Shown: one piece after another, positions 51,894 through 60,478 of the stretch
Layout: the number at the start of each line of letters is the position of its first letter
How positions within the stretch are numbered: position 1 is the stretch's first letter
Assembly (NCBI RefSeq): GCF_020194175.1
Contig: NZ_JADYVX010000018.1
Location: 85,397 to 149,396, forward strand
Reading direction: 5' to 3'
Source of the DNA: Bradyrhizobium sp. BRP22
GTDB lineage: Bacteria > Pseudomonadota > Alphaproteobacteria > Rhizobiales > Xanthobacteraceae
Length of the DNA stretch: 64,000 bases
The notes under the pieces: model-generated
Database searches by the model: none
Told to the model about the DNA's origin: nothing
What the model saw: the letters and a program-made list of their open reading frames with translations, nothing else
Made by a program: the position numbers and the translations under genes

Positions 51894-53129
51894 CTAGGAG
51901 CGCATGGGATCGTTCAACAGGCCGACGACGAGATCGACGGCGAGCGCGGTGGTGACGGCGGCTGCGCCGATCATGAACAGGAGCGCGTAGTCGCCGCCGC
52001 TATGCTCGAAGCAATAGGACAGCGCATATGCGCCGCCGGCCTGAAACAGTGCAAAGCTCGTAGTCGCCTGGGCCCAGGCCGCGCCCTGCACGGCGCTGTT
52101 GTGCGGAACCAGTTCGTGGATACGGCCGAGCGTCAGCGGCACGACGCCGGGCGTGAAGGCGCCGACGACGATACTCGAGACGATCATCGCAGCCGGAGCC
52201 GCGCTGACCGCAGGCAGCAGGACTGCGACCGCCTGCACCAGAAAGGCGACGCGCAGCGCCGGACCGAAACCGGCGCGGTCGGCGAGATGCCCGGTCACGA
52301 GCGGACCGGCGATCGCACCGATGCCGTAGAGCACCCAGTATTGCGAAGCGGCGAAAATTCCCTGCCCGAGTCCGCGCGCGACGAAGTCGACCAGGAACAC
52401 CATGTGCGGCACCAGCGCCACCGCATTGAGTCCGTACTCCGCGTACAATGCGCCGATCGCCGGTGACCGCGGTCGCGATGCGGCACGATAGCGGACGACG
52501 GCTTTCGTGCCGCGAACGTCCGCGGGCCAGGCCTTCCAACTCGCCAGAGTCAACAGGACGGACAATATCCCAAGTCCATACCAGGCTTCTTGCAGCCCCT
52601 GCCGCAGCAGCAGCGGAACGAGCGTACCGGATGCCGCAACACCCAGGCCCACGCCGGCGAAGATCACGCCGCCGACCACGCCCTTCTTGTTCGGCGCCGT
52701 ATGCGGCAGGATCGTTGACGCCGCGAGCACCATGATCACGCCTCCCGCAAGACCTGCAAGGAAGCGCCACACGAAGAACCAGGCGAAGGAGATCGGTACC
52801 GAACAGGCAAAGCAGCAGAGCGAGGCGAGCACCATCATGGCGCGCAGCGAGCGTACGGCGCCAGCGCGGGCGCCGAGTTCGCGCGCGACAATCGCGCCGG
52901 CCAGATAGCCCGCAAGATTGGCCGCACCGAGATAGACGACGTCCGCCGGACTGAACCATTTTGCCGCGATCAGCGCCGGGATCAGCGGCGTATAGGCGAA
53001 GCGCGCCAATCCGAGACCAACCAGCGAGGCGCAAAGCCCCGCCGCAGCCGACAGCCACACCGGTCCGCCTTCATGATGATGATTGGCTGCGGCGGGACTC
53101 GGATGGCGATGAGCATGGGTGCTTGACAT
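51894..53129 (-). CDS. MFS transporter (YbfB/YjiJ type)
   Basis: The 411-residue protein has 12 hydrophobic helices (for example LSAAAGLCASLVGLGLARFA, then YTPLIPALIAA). The GLGLARFAYTPLIPAL stretch is typical of the YbfB/YjiJ subfamily. The N-terminus is His-rich (HAHRH and NHHHEGG), which may bind metal ions but is not proof of metal transport. It probably exports a small organic compound. It ends 14 bases after the convergent higA stop. The ATG follows a GC-rich region without a clear promoter. Confidence 0.88.
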   Translation of the reverse strand: MSSTHAHRHPSPAAANHHHEGGPVWLSAAAGLCASLVGLGLARFAYTPLIPALIAAKWFSPADVVYLGAANLAGYLAGAIVARELGARAGAVRSLRAMMVLASLCCFACSVPISFAWFFVWRFLAGLAGGVIMVLAASTILPHTAPNKKGVVGGVIFAGVGLGVAASGTLVPLLLRQGLQEAWYGLGILSVLLTLASWKAWPADVRGTKAVVRYRAASRPRSPAIGALYAEYGLNAVALVPHMVFLVDFVARGLGQGIFAASQYWVLYGIGAIAGPLVTGHLADRAGFGPALRVAFLVQAVAVLLPAVSAAPAAMIVSSIVVGAFTPGVVPLTLGRIHELVPHNSAVQGAAWAQATTSFALFQAGGAYALSYCFEHSGGDYALLFMIGAAAVTTALAVDLVVGLLNDPMRS

Positions 53130-53319
53130 CGACTGCGGTTAAGCAGCCTCGCCGCCGGAAAGGGAAATGGTTAGTTCTGATGCCAGCCATCGTTGACGGC
53201 GATGGCTGGGTCGCGCTCCGCTCGGAGCATTTCGAACGAAGCGGATACCGGTTCGCGCAAGGAAAACGCGCCAAAACAAGAAAAGCGAACCGCCCTGCCG
53301 CAGATGACGGGCCGGGACC

Positions 53320-53556
53320 TCAATCCTTGAAATCATACTGCTTGCTGAGGTGATCGCCGATCTGGACCAGCATCGCGACGCACTCGGGAAAGCCGGGCTT
53401 TGCCACCGTCGCTTCGTCAGCTTCTGCACGGAACTCCCAACTGTCGCCATCGCGGATCACGGAAATGATGATGCCTTCCGGGCAATCGGCATGGACCCTC
53501 AGCTCGGCTTTTGCCATCTCGATGAGTTCGGCTTCGGTTTTGGTCGGCTTGCTCAT
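53320..53556 (-). CDS. Small conserved hypothetical protein, 78 aa
   Basis: The protein is acidic and starts MSKPTKTEAELIEMAKAELR. A strand pair follows (GIIISVIRDGDSWEFRAEAD) and then a helix (FPECVAMLVQIGDHLSKQYD). This compact alpha/beta layout recurs in short Bradyrhizobium proteins of unknown role. The ATG has a purine-rich upstream region. The gap of about 190 bases to the MFS gene holds another repeat-like sequence (53219-53275). Confidence 0.7.
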   Translation of the reverse strand: MSKPTKTEAELIEMAKAELRVHADCPEGIIISVIRDGDSWEFRAEADEATVAKPGFPECVAMLVQIGDHLSKQYDFKD

Positions 53557-53653
53557 GGCGACGGCATCCTCCGGCGATTGCTTGACCGCCGAAAGTTGCC
53601 GCCTAAACGGACTGCTGTCGAGATGGCGATAGTACGCAGTCGATGGAGTCTAT

Positions 53654-53850
53654 GTAGCCCGGATGGAGCGCAGAGGCTGAGCAAGTACTCGGGCCGCTGT
53701 CGACCTCGTAGAACACCGTTCCTCTATGTTGCCTGTACAGTGCCGATGACAGAATATTCCTCACATCAATGGCTGCTGGGGCGAACAGATTTCTACTGGG
53801 CTGCTGGACGATTGAATACTTGCTCAGCCTCGCAGCGTAATCCGGGCTAC
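53654..53850. repeat. Nested inverted repeat of about 197 bases (GTAGCCCGGAT ends)
   Basis: The ends GTAGCCCGGAT (53654-53664) and ATCCGGGCTAC (53840-53850) are perfect complements. A second pair, AGGCTGAGCAAGTA (53674-53687) and TACTTGCTCAGCCT (53817-53830), lies inside, leaving about 130 bases of loop. It fills the space between the 78-aa gene and the end of the large TPR gene. It looks like a palindromic repeat or a small non-autonomous mobile element. Confidence 0.78.
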
Positions 53851-53853
53851 GGG

Positions 53854-56800
53854 TTACCGGACGGCGCTGGCGCGCTTGACGCCGACGATGGCAGGCAGCG
53901 CCTCAGGATCGGCTTTCGCGCCGGGCACGGCGCCGGTTGCGATCGGATCGGGCAGCGGCGCGCGGGCGGTGGCGTCGGGGAAGCGGAGCTTCATGTCGCG
54001 GATGAAGCCGTCGAGCGTGTCGACGCTGGCGGCCATCCGCGCAATCTGGGAGAATTCGGCGCTGTTGGCGGCAACCGGCTTGGCTGCAATGTCGAACGCT
54101 GTGCGGTCGGCCTCGCCCGACATCAGCGGCGCATATTTCTCGCGAAAACGGGTAAGCCCGATCGCGTCCTCGGCGAGCGCATAGCCGATCACGGCACGGA
54201 TGACGTCGCCCTTCTCAGCCAGGTTCAGCGGCGTGAAGTCGCGCCAGCGATCGCCATAATAGAGCTCGATCTGCTCAGAGGCCTCGCGCCAGTGTCGCTG
54301 CGCCCAATAGATGTCGGAGCGCAACCGGATCGCCTCGCGGCCCGGGATGTTGGAGACGATGTCGAGCGCAAGATCATGCCGACCGATGTCGCTTTGCGCG
54401 CGCGCCTCGAGCAGCAGCCGCTGCTGACGCAATTCGCCTGACAGGTCCGAGATGCGGGTCAAGCGCAGCGCCGCAATCGCGCGCTCCGGCTTGCGGTTGG
54501 TGAGATAAACCATGGCTAGACGCGCCGCGACCTGCGCGCGCGCTGCGCCCTCGAGCCGCTTGTCGACCTGGTATTGCAGGAGCTCGGCTGCCTGATCCAG
54601 CAGGTCGACGCCGACGAGACGATCGGCCAGGCGGCGGATCATCTCATCGCCGCGGCGACCGATCGGCGTGAGCTCGCGATATTCATAGAACATCGTGAGC
54701 GCATCGATCGGCGGGATGCTGTCGCCGGCGGGCCCAAGGAAAAGCTGGGCGAACAGCGCCGACGCCGTATCCTGCGCCTGCCGCGATTCCGGCGAGTTCG
54801 GCAGCAGCCTGGTCGCGGCGCGGGTGGCGGCGAACGCCTCCGCATAGCGGCCGGCGTCGGAATAGATCTTCGCCAGGATCTGCATCGTGCGCAGCTCGAT
54901 GCTGTCGCCGCGCCACATCACCGCGAGCAGTTCGAGCTCGCGCAGGATCTCTGCTTGCGTGATCTCGCCACGCTTCTGCTTCAGTGTGATCTCGAGCAGC
55001 TTGCCTTCGGCCGCAGCCTGGCGGTCGAGCGAGTTCGCGGCGAAGCGGTAGGCGTCGAGCGCATCCTTCTCGTAGCCGAGCGCTTCGGCGAGGCGGCCGC
55101 GCAGCACCGCTGCGGCCGGCTTCAATTCCTTCGGGACGCCGATCACCTCGAGCTCGCTGCGGCGGCGCGCGGCGCCGGCGAAATCCTTCACTTCGAGCGC
55201 CGCCTTCATCGATTCCAGCATGACGATGCGCTGCAGGTCCGGCGGCAGCGTCGCGACCGAGAATTCGGCGTTCTTGAATTTCTCCCGCGCATCCGCCCAC
55301 TTGCCCTGCCGCGCAAAGGCGAGCCCCTTCCACAATTGGGAATCATAGCCGTTGCCGATCACGGGATTGGCGAGGTCCTTGAGCGCGCGGTCGGGCCGGC
55401 CCATCATGATGCTGCTGGCGGCATGGATCATCAACACGGTCGGATCCTCGGCACCGCGCTTGCTCTCCGACAGCATCAGGTTGGCAACGCCATGGGCTTC
55501 CTCATACATGGCGCGTGCGACGTAAAACCTGGCAAGGTCGAGCCGCGCCAGCGCGAGCTGCTCGGGCGAAGTGGTCGCCGCTGCGCTGGCCGCGATCAGT
55601 GCGTCGAGCCGCTGCAGGAAGTTCTCCGCCTGGTTCTTCTTCCATTCCTCGGCATCGAACAGCGGCTTGACCGCGGCAGTGGCGCGTTCGGCGGCGACAT
55701 CGGCCGATGACAGCGTCAGCCCACCGGGACGTCCCAGCACCACCTTGTCGGCGCCAACCTCGGCCTTCACATCGTCGGAGTTCGGATGCACCACCAGGCC
55801 ATGGACGGATTCAAGCAGCGACAGCTCGACGAAATCCTGCCGACGGATGAAGCCGCGGGCCGGCGGCGGCGCGGTCACGACCCACAGCATGTCGCCGGCG
55901 TCCGGATCGAGCAGCCGGTGCAATTGACCGGGATTGGCCAGGGGCACGCTGACATTGGCGAGCGCGGGATCGCTGACATTGCGCACCACCATCAAAGGCT
56001 GCGGCGTCTTCTGCACCCGGTCGGCGAAGGTCACCGTCCAGCCTGAGCCGGAGGAGCGGTCGTCAGCTTCGAGCGAAGGCATCTGCGGCCGGTTGAGGCG
56101 GAAGCGGATCGCCTGCCCTTTGTCCAGCGCAAAGCGGCTGACGTCGGAGATGATGGCGCCGGCCTTGTCGCGGATCGGCGCGAGGTCAACCGGCTCCGCC
56201 GAATCGAGCACCAGCCACACCGCGTCGGCGCGGCGGAACAGCGCCGACGGCGTCGCCTTCGCGAAGGTGAACGTCACGCGCAAGCCGTCGCTGTCGCGCT
56301 GCGCGTCGACGGTAACAGGCTTCTCGGCGGAGGAAGCCTGCGGCGGTGCGGCTGCGGCCTGTTTCGGCGTGGCACTCGCAGGCGACGGTGAAGCCTCATT
56401 GATGGAGCCTGCTGGAAGCTTCTGCGACTCGGCGGGCGCCGCTTGCACCGGAGCCGGAGTCGCCGGCACCTCCTGCGCGACCGTCTCGGGCGCTGGCGGT
56501 GACATTTCGGCGGCAGGCGGCTGCATCTTCGCGACAGCAGGCGCTGTGCTCTCGGCCGCCGCGGCCGACCGCGTCTGCGGCGCATTGGCGTCCTGCTCAG
56601 GCTTGATGGCGATCCTGGCCTGCTCGGCGAACGTCTCGGACGTGACCGGCGCGATCGGGACCGGCTGCTGCAACGGCGCGGAGTCCCTGATCGCCTTGCC
56701 CTGCCCGGCCGCCAGGGCGACCAGCGGCTTCGCCGGCGCGGACGGAACGTTGGCGGCGTGCCCATCCGCCGCCGGCTTCTCCGGCTGCTGGAAGGCGACG

Positions 56801-57633
56801 TCGACGACGTAGTTCTTGTCCTCACGGAAGGAGCGCACGTCGACTTCGCCGATCAGGTTGATGTCAACAGCGGACGTGTCGGTGTCCGAGCGCTGGTTGA
56901 TCGAAGCGACGTTCGGCGGCGCCGCCACCTTGGCATCGGCGAGATCGAAACTCAGGACGCTGTTGAACAACAGCGTCAGCTTCTGCTCGTTCAGCACCGA
57001 GGACACGCTGACGCCGTCGGGAATTTCGAACACGAAGCGCACGAACGTCGGCTGCACCGACGCGCGCACGCGCACCGGCGGTTTTTTCCTGGCAGCGTCC
57101 GCCGCCCGCTGCGCGCGCAACGCACGTTCGGCGGCACGCGCGCGCTCGGCGAGTTCGCGGATCACGTCGGTGGGCAGAGGCGGCGCCGGCCCGGCCCAGT
57201 CATCCGGCAGGAAGTCGATGAAGATGCGCTCGGCCGCGGTCATCGTGTTGATCGTCACCCGCCGCGACAGCGACAGCCGGATCGCCATTCCGTCCGGATC
57301 GCGCCGCGCCATGCCGACATAATCGGGCACGGCATCCGCCAATCTTTCCACGGGGATATCGACCGGCCGCTTGAAGCGGATGACGACGATCGAACCGGCC
57401 GTCGACACTTCGGTCTCGACGTCCTCGGCGAGCTTGAACACCAGCCGCGCAAAGCCGTTCGCCGCCGAGAACGTCGCCACGCCCTTGACGGGGTCATCCG
57501 CCCGGACCGCGGAGGAAAACGCCAGCGAGATCAGGAGAGCGGCAAGCGGCAACAGCCGGCCCGGGCAAAGATGCGCCATCCGCACCAAAGCGCGGCCATG
57601 CGACCCCAGTCCAGCGGCAGCCCATCGCGCCAT
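53854..57633 (-). CDS. Large exported AMIN-like/TPR protein, probably linked to motility
   Basis: The 1259-residue protein has a signal peptide ending near ADDPVKG. Residues about 45-160 and 190-290 are beta-rich, AMIN-like domains (ANGFARLVFKLAEDVETEVS, VQPTFVRFVFEIPDGVSVSS). A Pro/Ala linker (about 290-440) and a third such domain (GLRVTFTFAKATPSALFRRA) follow. From about 690 to the end are TPR-type helices (LAKIYSDAGRYAEAFAATRA, VYLTNRKPERAIAALRL). A CtrA-type box about 80 bases upstream and the fliL-fliM group 3 kb away suggest a flagellar or envelope role. It is much larger than MotC, so identity is open. Confidence 0.82.
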   Translation of the reverse strand: MARWAAAGLGSHGRALVRMAHLCPGRLLPLAALLISLAFSSAVRADDPVKGVATFSAANGFARLVFKLAEDVETEVSTAGSIVVIRFKRPVDIPVERLADAVPDYVGMARRDPDGMAIRLSLSRRVTINTMTAAERIFIDFLPDDWAGPAPPLPTDVIRELAERARAAERALRAQRAADAARKKPPVRVRASVQPTFVRFVFEIPDGVSVSSVLNEQKLTLLFNSVLSFDLADAKVAAPPNVASINQRSDTDTSAVDINLIGEVDVRSFREDKNYVVDVAFQQPEKPAADGHAANVPSAPAKPLVALAAGQGKAIRDSAPLQQPVPIAPVTSETFAEQARIAIKPEQDANAPQTRSAAAAESTAPAVAKMQPPAAEMSPPAPETVAQEVPATPAPVQAAPAESQKLPAGSINEASPSPASATPKQAAAAPPQASSAEKPVTVDAQRDSDGLRVTFTFAKATPSALFRRADAVWLVLDSAEPVDLAPIRDKAGAIISDVSRFALDKGQAIRFRLNRPQMPSLEADDRSSGSGWTVTFADRVQKTPQPLMVVRNVSDPALANVSVPLANPGQLHRLLDPDAGDMLWVVTAPPPARGFIRRQDFVELSLLESVHGLVVHPNSDDVKAEVGADKVVLGRPGGLTLSSADVAAERATAAVKPLFDAEEWKKNQAENFLQRLDALIAASAAATTSPEQLALARLDLARFYVARAMYEEAHGVANLMLSESKRGAEDPTVLMIHAASSIMMGRPDRALKDLANPVIGNGYDSQLWKGLAFARQGKWADAREKFKNAEFSVATLPPDLQRIVMLESMKAALEVKDFAGAARRRSELEVIGVPKELKPAAAVLRGRLAEALGYEKDALDAYRFAANSLDRQAAAEGKLLEITLKQKRGEITQAEILRELELLAVMWRGDSIELRTMQILAKIYSDAGRYAEAFAATRAATRLLPNSPESRQAQDTASALFAQLFLGPAGDSIPPIDALTMFYEYRELTPIGRRGDEMIRRLADRLVGVDLLDQAAELLQYQVDKRLEGAARAQVAARLAMVYLTNRKPERAIAALRLTRISDLSGELRQQRLLLEARAQSDIGRHDLALDIVSNIPGREAIRLRSDIYWAQRHWREASEQIELYYGDRWRDFTPLNLAEKGDVIRAVIGYALAEDAIGLTRFREKYAPLMSGEADRTAFDIAAKPVAANSAEFSQIARMAASVDTLDGFIRDMKLRFPDATARAPLPDPIATGAVPGAKADPEALPAIVGVKRASAVR

Positions 57634-57713
57634 GCCAGTTACGTCTTTCAGCCCTCAAGCGTCGAAGCAGGCACGAATGCGCCACCCCGCATCCGAATCT
57701 TGAATTGGCTGGC

Positions 57714-57728
57714 TTAAGGAGCTGTTAA
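57714..57728 (-). promoter_or_regulatory. CtrA-type box before the TPR gene (TTAA-N7-TTAA)
   Basis: TTAAGGAGCTGTTAA has exact CtrA spacing. It lies 81 bases upstream of the minus-strand TPR gene and 38 bases upstream of the plus-strand DUF3551 gene, so it could serve either. Confidence 0.68.
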
Positions 57729-57765
57729 TTATCTACACTAGGGATGATTTTGATTTGCCGAATTT

Positions 57766-58032
57766 ATGGACATTCCGATGCATCCAGTGGGTCGGGCGAT
57801 GCTGGTGACCGGCACAATCCTGGCGGCGCTGCCTGCCCAGGCGCAGACCTATGATCCGCGTTACCCGATCTGCATGCAGGTCTTCAGCATCAGCGGCCCT
57901 GCCATCGGCTGTGGCTACACATCAATGGCTCAGTGCAAGGCGTCGGCGTCGGGCCGCGCAGCCGAATGCTTCGCCAACCCGTATTTCGCGGGCGCTCGCA
58001 GGAAAGCACCTGTCAGGGCCCGTCGGTGGTAG
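57766..58032 (+). CDS. Exported DUF3551 protein, 88 aa
   Basis: A short signal peptide (VTGTILAALPAQAQ) is followed by a Cys-containing domain: YDPRYPICMQVFSISGPAIG, CGYTSMAQCKASASGRAAEC and FANPYFAG. The spaced cysteines and the Y-P-x-C start are the DUF3551 signature, a family very common in Bradyrhizobium. The protein is probably periplasmic. Function unknown. Confidence 0.88.
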   Translation: MDIPMHPVGRAMLVTGTILAALPAQAQTYDPRYPICMQVFSISGPAIGCGYTSMAQCKASASGRAAECFANPYFAGARRKAPVRARRW

Positions 58033-58101
58033 GCAAGTTACCTATTTGGGTTATCGTACGTGGAGCAGAAGGAAGACAGCCGGTCCGTACGCCGGTCGCC
58101 C

Positions 58102-58245
58102 TCAACGGCCCCTATTTCTTTTTCCAGACGGATAGGTCGGCTGCCAGGTCGCGGTTTTATGACTTGGCGCCGCGGCGATGACTTTGATCTTCTCTTTTTT
58201 GGGTTTCTTGGCTTCTCGGTTGCCTCGCCGCTCGCCTTTGGCCAT
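58102..58245 (-). CDS. Very small conserved basic protein, 47 aa
   Basis: On the minus strand an ATG behind GGAGAGACCAGC opens MAKGERRGNREAKKPKKEKI followed by KVIAAAPSHKTATWQPTYPS and GKRNRGR. The MAKG-x-RRGNREAKKPKKEK start and the W-Q-P end are conserved in a tiny protein family I know from many rhizobial genomes. It is rich in Lys and Arg and could bind nucleic acid, but no role is proven. It is too short for most gene callers. Confidence 0.8.
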   Translation of the reverse strand: MAKGERRGNREAKKPKKEKIKVIAAAPSHKTATWQPTYPSGKRNRGR

Positions 58246-58357
58246 GCTGGTCTCTCCGGTTGTTTAGATGTGAATTAGTCCGGCAACAGGACCTGCCCAT
58301 GTGGCGTGCAGATCCTCCCATCGATGTAGCCTTGTTGGAGAAGCTATCGGGCCTTCG

Positions 58358-58588
58358 TCAGTGTGGCCGCCGCCCCCCGCCCTCATGCGGCGGGATTTTC
58401 GCGGTACCGTTCGTGGTTGCGACCAGGTATTTCGGTTGCGGCCGCCTAGCGTGTAAGGCGGCCGCTGCGATCACCAGGACCACAAGGAACGGTGGAACGA
58501 CAATAGGCCGCACGATCCACTCGGCCAGGCGAAATTGCCGCCAGGGAGTACTCCTGCTCTTCGGCGGGAGCGCGCGGCCCTCAGTCAC
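58358..58588 (-). CDS. Possible small membrane protein, 76 aa
   Basis: The frame starts at GTG and contains one membrane segment (VVPPFLVVLVIAAAALHARR). The ribosome binding site is weak. The plus-strand frame over the same bases is Cys- and Arg-rich and looks worse. Apart from this frame I see nothing supported between 58246 and 58816. Confidence 0.35.
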   Translation of the reverse strand: MTEGRALPPKSRSTPWRQFRLAEWIVRPIVVPPFLVVLVIAAAALHARRPQPKYLVATTNGTAKIPPHEGGGRRPH

Positions 58589-58816
58589 CGGTGGATGCCA
58601 TAAAAAAGCGATGATGGCGCACGCTACGCCGATGTCCTGAAAATAGCGAGCGCCAAATGACTTCGCCCCGGGCGCGGCAAGAGCGCGCAGGAAGAGACGA
58701 ATGGCGACTTGCGTTTGCCGCGTGCGGCAAGAAAGCGATGGCTATTGCAGCTTGAAGGGCGCATGCTGTTTCCCGGGCAGCGCCTGCGCAGGCGTTTTCG
58801 CGAAAGGCACGCGCGC

Positions 58817-59086
58817 ATGACGATCCGCTCCCGACGAGAAGTCGTCACCTTCAAGCACCCGTTCCTGATCAGAGGTATCGATCGGCTGTTGCCCGCTGGC
58901 GACTATGAGGTCATCACCGATGAGGAGACGATCGAGGGACTCTCGTTCGAGGTGTTCCGCCGCGTCGCCACCATGATCATCGTGCCGGTGGAAGGCGCGT
59001 CCGGATTGGCGATAGAAATGATCTCGATCGGCTCGGTCGATCTCGCGGACGCGCAGCGCAACGATGCGAGCGCGTCGCATGACTGA
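58817..59086 (+). CDS. Small conserved hypothetical protein, 89 aa
   Basis: From the ATG of MTIRSRREVVTFKHPFLIRG the protein continues IDRLLPAGDYEVITDEETIE and GLSFEVFRRVATMIIVP. It is a beta-rich small domain that recurs in Bradyrhizobium, often in strings of short genes like this one. Function unknown. Its last codons overlap the start of the next gene. Confidence 0.72.
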   Translation: MTIRSRREVVTFKHPFLIRGIDRLLPAGDYEVITDEETIEGLSFEVFRRVATMIIVPVEGASGLAIEMISIGSVDLADAQRNDASASHD

Positions 59087-59318
59087 CAAACCGCTTGTTG
59101 CCGTCACGTCGTGGCCGGAAGCGGCTGTCAAGGCGCGTTACCTGCTCGAGCTCTATGCTGCAGGCCTGCCGCCGGAAGATGCAAGGCATCGCGATCTCGT
59201 TGCGGCGGTTCTTGAGGATTTTGCACGGCCCACCGAACAAGGAGGACCCCTGATCGCTGCGCCGCTTCCAGGGAGTAGGTCACATGACGCTCAGGCAAAG
59301 CCGCTTCATCAGCTATGA
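59079..59318 (+). CDS. Small hypothetical protein, about 79 aa
   Basis: The ATG at 59079 overlaps the end of the previous gene by eight bases, so translation is probably coupled. The product is helical (AVKARYLLELYAAGLPPEDA, HRDLVAAVLEDFARP) with a disordered tail. There is no known domain. Its tail overlaps the start of the DUF1488 gene. Confidence 0.6.
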   Translation: MTDKPLVAVTSWPEAAVKARYLLELYAAGLPPEDARHRDLVAAVLEDFARPTEQGGPLIAAPLPGSRSHDAQAKPLHQL

Positions 59319-59568
59319 ATACGACAGGATGGTGGTCCTGTTCTCGATGCTCGACGGACAGAAGGAGATCCCTTGCGCAATCTCGATCTCCGCGATGGAT
59401 GAACTGGAAGGCGTGGTGCGAGCGAAGGCGACCCAACGCGAAGCGCAATTCATGCGGCTGCGCGACCGCATCGAGGCCTGTGCCAGCGGCAAATACCAGG
59501 CGACCGAGTTCGAAGGAACGCCGCCCGGGATCGTCCTGCGCAGCATCGATTTCCGAAGGCCGCGGTAG
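59284..59568 (+). CDS. DUF1488 protein, 94 aa
   Basis: The segment VLFSMLDGQKEIPCAISISA followed by MDELEGV is the DUF1488 signature: a short alpha/beta domain in which FxxxDG and the following strand are conserved. The ATG at 59284 overlaps the upstream small gene, and AGGGAGTAGGTCAC precedes it. Function unknown; these proteins are often encoded with stress genes. Confidence 0.82.
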   Translation: MTLRQSRFISYEYDRMVVLFSMLDGQKEIPCAISISAMDELEGVVRAKATQREAQFMRLRDRIEACASGKYQATEFEGTPPGIVLRSIDFRRPR

Positions 59569-59709
59569 AGCCCGGGCACCAAACATTATACGCGCTCGAC
59601 CTAGCCATCGGATGGCTCACGGTTTATGTTGTTGATATCACTGATCGTGAAAAAGGCTTCAGTGACTGAGAGACTGTGCCGCGCTCCCGCCACAGACAGG
59701 AGGGAGCCC

Positions 59710-59967
59710 ATGAGTTCCACAATCTATCTATTACATTTTGAACGAAAGTTCGAGCGCCGCTGGGCCTCCAGAATGGTTCGCGACGAGCCACGACGCTCGC
59801 CCTCACAAGGCACCAACACCTGCATCTGCGGACACCTCATTACCGCCCCGGTCCGCTCGACCTATTTGCCCACCGGGATCGTGAACGAATGGCGGTGTAC
59901 CGCTTGCGGCAACCACTGGGAGACGATTGCTGATCCCGGTGTGGACGCAACCAAGCCGGATCAATGA
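59710..59967 (+). CDS. Small hypothetical protein with two Cys pairs, 85 aa
   Basis: From the ATG of MSSTIYLLHFERKFERRWAS (AGGAGGGAGCCC upstream) the protein has a CICG pair and a CTACG pair (NTCICGHLITAP, EWRCTACGNHWE), which could bind one metal ion as a zinc ribbon. The family is not known to me. It belongs to the same string of short plus-strand genes. Confidence 0.65.
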   Translation: MSSTIYLLHFERKFERRWASRMVRDEPRRSPSQGTNTCICGHLITAPVRSTYLPTGIVNEWRCTACGNHWETIADPGVDATKPDQ

Positions 59968-60085
59968 GCCATTGGACAGCTTTTTGCCCAGCCACGGCAA
60001 CGCGGCGGCGAACAGAAGCTGCTCGACCAAGACGGGCGAAACAGAGCGGCGATTGCACTGCTCGTCTCTCAAAAAGGAGGCTCCT

Positions 60086-60289
60086 GTGAAGGGAAACATA
60101 TTCAACAGCAAGGGTATTCACGTCGGCTTTGTGGTCGGTCGAGAGATCTTCGACCGTAATGGCGCCAAGCTCTATGATCTCAAGGGCATCAACATTTACC
60201 GGCTGTCCGGAGAGTTGGTTGGCCATCTCACCGACGCGAGCGGTTCGGACAAACGGCTCGATAAAGCGACCGACCGTCTGTTCAGGTAA
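60086..60289 (+). CDS. Small conserved hypothetical protein, 67 aa
   Basis: A GTG at 60086 follows AAAAAGGAGGCTCCT. The product (KGNIFNSKGIHVGFVVGREI, then FDRNGAKLYDLKGINIYRLS and GELVGHL) shows repeated short strands with the G-x-x-V-G and D-x-x-G-x-x-LYDLKG patterns of small beta proteins common in this order. The ATG-started extension upstream looks non-coding. Function unknown. Confidence 0.75.
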   Translation: MKGNIFNSKGIHVGFVVGREIFDRNGAKLYDLKGINIYRLSGELVGHLTDASGSDKRLDKATDRLFR

Positions 60290-60383
60290 TCACCCAGGCG
60301 CGGGCGACGGGCGGACGCCCGAGGGCGCGGCCAAACGCAGACCTATGATCCCACTAACTTGTTGCGCTCTCGTCAGCCCAGGG

Positions 60384-60397
60384 GTTGATGTGGATCA
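60384..60397 (+). promoter_or_regulatory. FixK/FNR box (TTGATGTGGATCAA) before the DUF1269 gene
   Basis: This is a perfect TTGAT-N4-ATCAA match, 82 bases upstream of the start at 60479. It implies activation under low oxygen by FixK2 or an Fnr protein, possibly including the Fnr-like regulator at 3634. Confidence 0.78.
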
Positions 60398-60478
60398 ATG
60401 GCGCTCGCTACCATTCGGTTGCATTCGGATGGTCATAGAGCCAGACTAAAATCCGGCGGCCATAGAGGAGAACTGCAA

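Noticed and set aside
59630..59650. Second FixK-like box (TTGATATCACTGATC)
   Set aside because: The right half is CTGAT rather than ATCAA, so symmetry and consensus fail.
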